DNA of 64,000 bases, from positions 7,564,001 through 7,628,000 of the forward strand of contig OX637339.1 of the NCBI GenBank assembly GCA_951799405.1. The letters run 5' to 3'. Both the position numbers and the translations under genes were made by a program. Each line of letters opens with the position of its first letter. Position 1 is the first letter of the stretch. A model generated the notes under the pieces. It worked only from the letters and a program-made list of their open reading frames with translations. It was not told the origin of the DNA and ran no database searches. Below, in pieces: positions 59,256-64,000 of this stretch. This DNA comes from Agapetus fuscipes. Its lineage: Eukaryota; Arthropoda; Insecta; Trichoptera; Glossosomatidae.

Positions 59256-59492
59256 CTAAATCTAAATCTGAATCTAAGTTAAAAAAATATTAAATGCATT
59301 CTCACAAGCAGACACGCATAATTTCGCGCTCACACATGCCGCATGTGGACCTACAATATAAAAACCCAATCTCAGATGAACATAAGCCCTACAACTCTTG
59401 CCGACCTTCCTGAAACAGGGGTGACATTGGCAAAGTGAATATTTTTTACAGTGTGGGTGGTCAGCCTCATACCAACCTATAAGTCAAGGAAT
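59256..59492 (-). repeat. Repeat A copy 21, full length
   Basis: The tail reads CTAAATCTAAATCTGAATCT on plus, the complement of TTAGATTTAGA. Perfect CACATGCCGCATGTG hairpin. Confidence 0.83.
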
Positions 59493-59579
59493 AAGTCACA
59501 GTGAAAAAAAGAAACTATTAAAACTTAATTTTAAATATCTAAACGTATTAACAAGTTAGATGTAGATGGACATAAGAAA

Positions 59580-59738
59580 TATATTAAGGAACCATCTAGA
59601 CTGCATGAGTGTTAGTAGGTTGACTCAAATCTTACACAAAAAATACCAGCCGACCAGCGTTCACCAGACTGACCACACAAAAGATGGAAGAATAGCTGGT
59701 GTTCTGCATCACAGGAGATAGTTCCATAAACATATCTT
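59580..59738 (-). repeat. Repeat K copy 2
   Basis: GACTGCATGAGTGTTAGTAG, CCGACCAGCGTTCACCAGAC, ACAAAAGATGGAAGAATAGC, CTGCATCACAGGAGATAG. No MITE at its edge here. Confidence 0.5.
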
Positions 59739-60475
59739 ATAAGTACTATAAATAGAAGGAGAATCAAAAAATATTAGGTATTCCCTATCATTCATTTCAA
59801 TCCGAGACTGTCTCATTTCCCCGTCAAGCCTCTACGCAAACAAACAAAAGCTTTCTCAGTTTATTCAGAAGGCTCTACGCACGCCGCTCTTCCATCTACG
59901 CTGAATTGGAAATCAAATAAATTAATTACTTGGAATTGGGCGCCAGCCTCCCTTCGTGCGGGAAACATAAATCATTTCCCGTCTTTGACAATGTGTACGG
60001 GATTATTAGTCGTAGAGCGAAGGGCCTACGGCGTAGACCTTAGATCAGTGAAGCGAAATCATAATTTCGTGTATTTTTCGCAAGAAAATTGTGTTAATCA
60101 ATCATTCAAAATATCGTTTTAAAATACTGATATCGTTTTTTAATGTCTAAATAATTTACTCTTCTTTTTTTAGAACTACCAAAAAAGAAAGATTTAACCT
60201 TTGAAACGCTTAACCTGTGAAAAAAGAACATATATTTTTTAAACAAAAATTTCTTTTATGTGCATTTTTTCACATTTATTGAAATTGTGTATTTTTTTAC
60301 GAGTAGGTAAAGTAGATTTTTAATGTCTATAATATCAAAAATTAAGGTAAAATCGTAATTAATTCTTACATATCTATTGAATTCATATTCATCACCAAAT
60401 CAACTAAATATGAGAGGACAGGACTAAAATAATGTATAGACACAGAATTTTTCAATCCAAATTTTTCACAGAATT
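59739..60475. other. No gene recognised
   Basis: Unassigned; contains CTACGGCGTAGACC (about 60029), cf. 22489. Confidence 0.4.
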
Positions 60476-60691
60476 TTTGAGTTAGTAGAGCGTTTAACGC
60501 CAAAGAGTGTGAGTTAGATCCCCAGCAAAGGGGTCAGAAATGATTATCTGTTTCGTATTTCAAACCAAAATTTGTGTTTGTTAAAATAAATTACTGTAAA
60601 AGAAGACACGTGTTGTTAATTGAAAGACTTTCGAACCCCAAAAATCGTAACAATACGTTCCGCACGCCACACGCGAATCCTTCGTGAACAA
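60476..60691 (+). repeat. SINE-B, old copy, split by an LTR piece
   Basis: TAGTAGAGCGTTTAACGCC head and GGGGTCAGAAATGATTATCT, then after 60652 the tail CCACACGCGAATCCTTCG. MITE-H follows immediately. Confidence 0.55.
60585..60652 (-). repeat. Gypsy-like LTR 5' piece, minus
   Basis: Minus reads TGTTACGATTTTTGGGGTTC then GAAAGTCTTTCAATTAA, matching the first 80 bases of the solo LTR at 37210 (TGTTACGAAATAGGGTTC, AAAGTCTTTCAAATTAA). Confidence 0.65.
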
Positions 60692-60693
60692 TA

Positions 60694-60932
60694 CCCTTAG
60701 TACGAGTTGCAAAACTTGAGTAATGTAAAGTTTACGGCAATTATTTATTAAAGAGTGATATCCCCCAAAATCTGCCGTTTTGTTTGTTTGAACTTGATTT
60801 TCTTCATCACTGTTACTCTTTTGCTAAGACCATAAAGTGTAAGAAACAAAAACGGCAGATTTTGGGAGAAATCACTCTTTAATATTTTCCGTAAACTTAA
60901 CTTTTCTCAAGTTTTGCAACTCGTACCAAGGG
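60694..60932. mobile_element. MITE-H copy 2, TA TSD
   Basis: CCCTTAGTACGAGTTGCAAA and inverse AACTCGTACCAAGGG; TA at 60692-60693 and 60933-60934; 239 bp. Very similar to 55473-55708, with arms that pair almost end to end. Confidence 0.87.
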
Positions 60933-60934
60933 TA

Positions 60935-61494
60935 CAGATCAGTATATTTTATTTTATATACATGTGCAACTTGGTTGCGCACTACATATGTACATTTATT
61001 GTATCCCATGTCATGGGTATTTAACTTTAGTTAGATAAACGGTTGAGACGTTGAGTTTAAAAACTAACAATAAATATAATTTTTCTAATAAATAAACTCG
61101 CATATTCTCGTATATCATTCGCTTTTACTTACGAATAAGCGCTCGAAGTCCCTGAGGTTGTTCATCACTTATTTCGTGTTAGGCACGCGTGTTTTGTATC
61201 TGCGTAGAGACGAACGTGAAGGGAGTAACAAGATAATGTCGGAGCAGGAGTATGATCAGATTTTCCAGCGGATGCCGTGGGATGTAATCCTAAACATTTA
61301 AACACAAGTGGGTTTGTTTTATGCTCAACACATTCAATATCCTAGGAAATTCAGGATGAATTTGTATTTTAATTTATTTTTACTCCCGGTTTCTTAAATA
61401 CACTTTCATATCTCTTCCATTGATTCACATTTGTACAACAAGTGAGTACAAATATGAATTGTTTATTTTAACTTATGTAGTAATTGTATATTTT
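60935..61494. other. No gene recognised
   Basis: AT-rich and unassigned. Confidence 0.45.
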
Positions 61495-61720
61495 GACAAC
61501 CCATACTGTAAAAAAATGGTCACTTTGCCAAAGTAGCCCTTGTTTCAGGGAAGGTCGGAAAGAGTTGCAGGGCTTGTGTTTATTTGAGATTAGGGTTTTA
61601 TATTATACGTCCACAAGCGACATGTGTAAGTGCGAACTTATATACGTGTCTGCTTGTGAGAATGCATTTAATATGAATCCCAAATGTTATATATTTTTGC
61701 AACTTAGATTATAGATTATG
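61495..61720 (+). repeat. Repeat A copy 22
   Basis: 5' truncated by about 25; otherwise well conserved to AACTTAGATTATAGATTATG. Tail-to-tail with the next copy. Confidence 0.78.
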
Positions 61721-61740
61721 GGTTCATATGAAATGTATTT

Positions 61741-62170
61741 CCATAAGGAGACACGTGTAAGTTCACACTGGGTTATGCACTGGGTATGTACACTTACAAA
61801 ATATATACCCATATCTCAAATGAACAAAAACCTTGTTCTGTCGATAAGCCTTCAAAACGACCACTACGCTCTGCCCTCACTGCTGTCAACAAGGTCCAAG
61901 AGAGCGAACGCATAAAATTTTGCAGACAGGAGCTTTGCGGTGGCCGGGTCGGTTGCCTGAAACAATTTACACGTCGATGTTCGCGCGAACCAGCCTACCA
62001 CCACCTTCAGAAAGGGACTAAAGACACTGCTCTTTTCCAGAAGCCACGGCGCCCTTGAGATGGTCCTGGACCATTAAATGGCGCCACAGGAAAGAAATCA
62101 TCCATCATCACCTGTAACTTTTGCCGACCATCCCTAAAACAGAGGTGACATTGGCATTGTGAAGCATTTT
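61741..62170 (-). repeat. Repeat A copy 23, split by a LINE 3' end
   Basis: Left part 61741-61831 (GAGACACGTGTAAGTTCACA, TCTCAAATGAACAAAAACC) and right part 62105-62170 (CTGTAACTTTTGCCGACC, GAGGTGACATTGGCA). Confidence 0.72.
61832..62104 (+). pseudogene. CR1/Jockey-like LINE 3' end inserted in repeat A
   Basis: One frame reads NNLHVDVRANQPTTTFRKGL then KTLLFSRSHGALEMVLDH and a stop, the closing pattern WN.LP..VR......FKK.LKT.LF of CR1/Jockey-group proteins. The remaining 3' UTR has ATTAAATGGCGCCACAGG. GC-rich compared with its host repeat. TSD not certain. Confidence 0.65.
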
Positions 62171-63017
62171 TTTACAGAATATTTTTTTACAGTCCATCTT
62201 CCACTGTAAAAATGAAACAAATGCAGTTTGCGTCCAATTATTTTAATCTGGGTCTTCCTAGTTCAGACTCAATGCATAAACGAATTAAAAATGGAGACTT
62301 TGTAAAAATTCAACCCTGACGTTGAAAAATCTTAAAACATACTGGTTCCACTGAATTTTCGAGTGTAAGCGCTTTCGGATCACAAAACTTTGGCGCAGTC
62401 ACCAATTTAAAATGGGTTATTCTGCTAGTTTCGTCGAAAAGGAGCATTAAGCAAATATAAGTTTTGCGTTCAATGGTCCGGCATTTTGGCAAAGATTCTG
62501 TTTACACTGAGAAATTCATTTGTATTTGCCCAAAACTCCGAGAACCAAATCTTACGTTATAAACAAGTATTAGCAGAAACGTATGAAAACAGATACAGTG
62601 CCTATTTTGAGCGTATTTGTTGTCGTACATTTTTGGTACGGTTAAGTTAAAACGCTAACCTAGTTAGTAAAGGACTTTGATCAAATATTGGGTAATGCCC
62701 TGTAAGGGAAAGGGTGAAATTAATAAACTTGAGCAAGTATTATATTGCCCGGCCAAAGCAAACAAACAAAGTATTGTTTGAAATACAATAGATGAACAAT
62801 TGTTCACAATTGATTGTACGGCTTTTCACCCGGATCGATTGCGATCGCATACAATATCTCTGTGTTAAGGAATTCTGTGTTTTCATAGGTTTTTATTTTA
62901 TTGCACCCGTCGTATTGTTTTTAGCAAAAAAATATTTAAGTCGAAAACTTAATTATGCAGAAATTGACTTAATACTATAGATCTAGGGTTTTATCCCTAC
63001 CAACCGGAGGATACCGC
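62171..63017. other. No gene recognised
   Basis: Unassigned; ORFs of 60-62 codons only. Confidence 0.45.
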
Positions 63018-63185
63018 TCCTTGATTGATAGGTTGGTATGACGCTGACCCCCCGTGCTGTAAAAATTGGTTCACTTTGGCCAATGCCACCCTGGTTTCAA
63101 GGAATCGTGGCAGTTGCAAGGTTTATGTTCATGTGAGGTTTTGTTTATTTGTATGCGCTTGTTTATTGTGTGTCTGTGTGTTGTT
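63018..63185 (+). repeat. Repeat A copy 24, 3' truncated
   Basis: TTGATTGATAGGTTGGTATG; same subfamily variants as 38417-38668. Cut near 63185 by the LTR-like sequence. Confidence 0.72.
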
Positions 63186-63463
63186 ACTTATTTGTGTGAG
63201 TGTGCCCCTGGATGTAGGTATTTGGATGGTTGTACTAGTGATCACTCTAAGCTTCTGAGTGAGAATATTCTAACGTGGTCTGGTGTACGCTAATGTAATT
63301 GCCGTTATACACCTATAAATATGGATCGCGATGCTTGGAAGGCAGACTCGTATAAGAGGCGCAGAGCTGACCAGTACAAAAGTTAACTGTGGACCAAATA
63401 TGAGTTAATCCTAAAATAAATTTATCGAAGTTGTATTGAATTGAACCCAAGTAAATCGTAACA
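63186..63463 (-). repeat. Gypsy-like LTR, minus, degenerate
   Basis: The right edge is the complement of TGTTACGATTTACTTGGG. Inside is CACCTATAAATATGG, a TATA-box-like motif. The left boundary and TSD are unclear. Confidence 0.45.
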
Positions 63464-64000
63464 ATAGTTTATAATTTAAAACAAAAATAAAATAGACATG
63501 CATTTATTTTGTACCTACAAATAGTATTGATAAATCTTTCAGTAAAATCTTACCCTAAAAATAAAATGATGACCTGTAAGTACCTATTTTCTCTTAGACA
63601 AAATATGAAGTTGAAATATTATAACGGTCTCAAAATAGCCCGTGAAGCTAAGGTCAGTGAAAAGCTCTCGTATTTGAGCTTTAGTTGAAATGGCTTAAAG
63701 CTCTTCAGGATGAGTGGTGGGGGGAGCTTTTTTCAGACCACTCGGGAGCCGGAAGTAGTCGGTCTATGTTCCGCTGAATATTCATGTCGGACACGAGCCG
63801 CTAAAGCCTTAAAGGAAGCCTGAATCCTGAAGAGGAGAAGCCTCACAAGCACTGGACAAATGTAAAGGGAAGCTATGAAAAACTATTTCAAAAGATTTGA
63901 ATGGGTTTAAATTTTGAATACTTTTTTAAGAATACTAAAAAATAAAAGTTTTTTTTGGTAACTATGGTTGAACATAATTAGTTGCTATTCAAGTGCCTAC
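63464..64000. other. No gene recognised
   Basis: A GC-richer patch at 63640-63850 (repeated GAGCTTT/AAGCTC words) has no long ORF and no recognised family. Confidence 0.4.

Noticed and set aside
1..64000. CRISPR array, bacterial operon or phage
   Set aside because: No regularly spaced short repeats with unique spacers, no ribosome-binding sites and no dense gene order. All features are eukaryotic transposon types.

Overview
This 64 kb window looks like repeat-choked, intergenic or intronic nuclear DNA of an arthropod. It is AT-rich and has no operons or ribosome-binding sites. It carries several tRNA-headed SINE families, a BEL/Pao LTR retrotransposon, CR1/L2-like and RTE-like LINE fragments, a Penelope-like (PLE) GIY-YIG fragment, gypsy-like solo LTRs and many MITEs. 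The RTE tails (FGHVVRGNED, KLKWSFAGHVART, EAYVQQW) are of a kind abundant in moths and butterflies, so Lepidoptera is my best guess (moderate confidence). I recognise no complete host gene. The only host-like signal is a possible first coding exon with a splice donor at 31645-31661.

Layout. 0-10 kb: SINE, MITE and LTR debris. 10.5-15.5 kb: nested elements, including an LTR inside a MITE inside another repeat, a PLE 3' fragment with an 8-bp target-site duplication (TSD), an RTE tail inside a SINE, and a Harbinger-like MITE inside an RTE tail. 16.07-21.63 kb: a 5.55 kb BEL/Pao element with identical 405-bp LTRs, a 5-bp TSD and one intact 1392-codon ORF, but no integrase core. 21.6-33 kb: SINE pairs, a cluster of repeat-A copies, a 252-bp ribozyme-bearing insertion and a hAT MITE. 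33.5-38 kb: an RTE tail, a CR1/L2-like element with an uninterrupted 751-codon reverse-transcriptase frame, and a gypsy-like solo LTR. 38-51 kb: dense SINE/repeat-A mosaic, including a palindromic ribozyme-bearing insertion at 48171-48398. 51-64 kb: degenerate tandem repeats, three more MITEs and further repeat-A copies.

The most interesting signal is a set of hammerhead-like RNA motifs. Three diverged copies (11451-11493 minus, 29109-29146 plus, 48220-48261 minus) keep the same fold while the sequences of stems I, II and III differ but stay complementary. Stem III is a self-complementary hexamer in every copy. One copy is the 3' tail of the PLE fragment. The other two sit in short (252 and 228 bp) non-coding insertions with 9-10-bp TSDs, built as inverted tail pairs. 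Hammerhead motifs in PLEs are already known; these compact foldback insertions look like non-autonomous riders on that machinery. A roughly 240-bp repeat of unknown class (repeat A, about 27 copies or pieces, with two conserved hairpins and a TTAGAT-like tail) is the commonest element and is unassigned.

All coordinates of decayed repeats are approximate to about 5-15 bases, judged by eye from copy-to-copy comparison.
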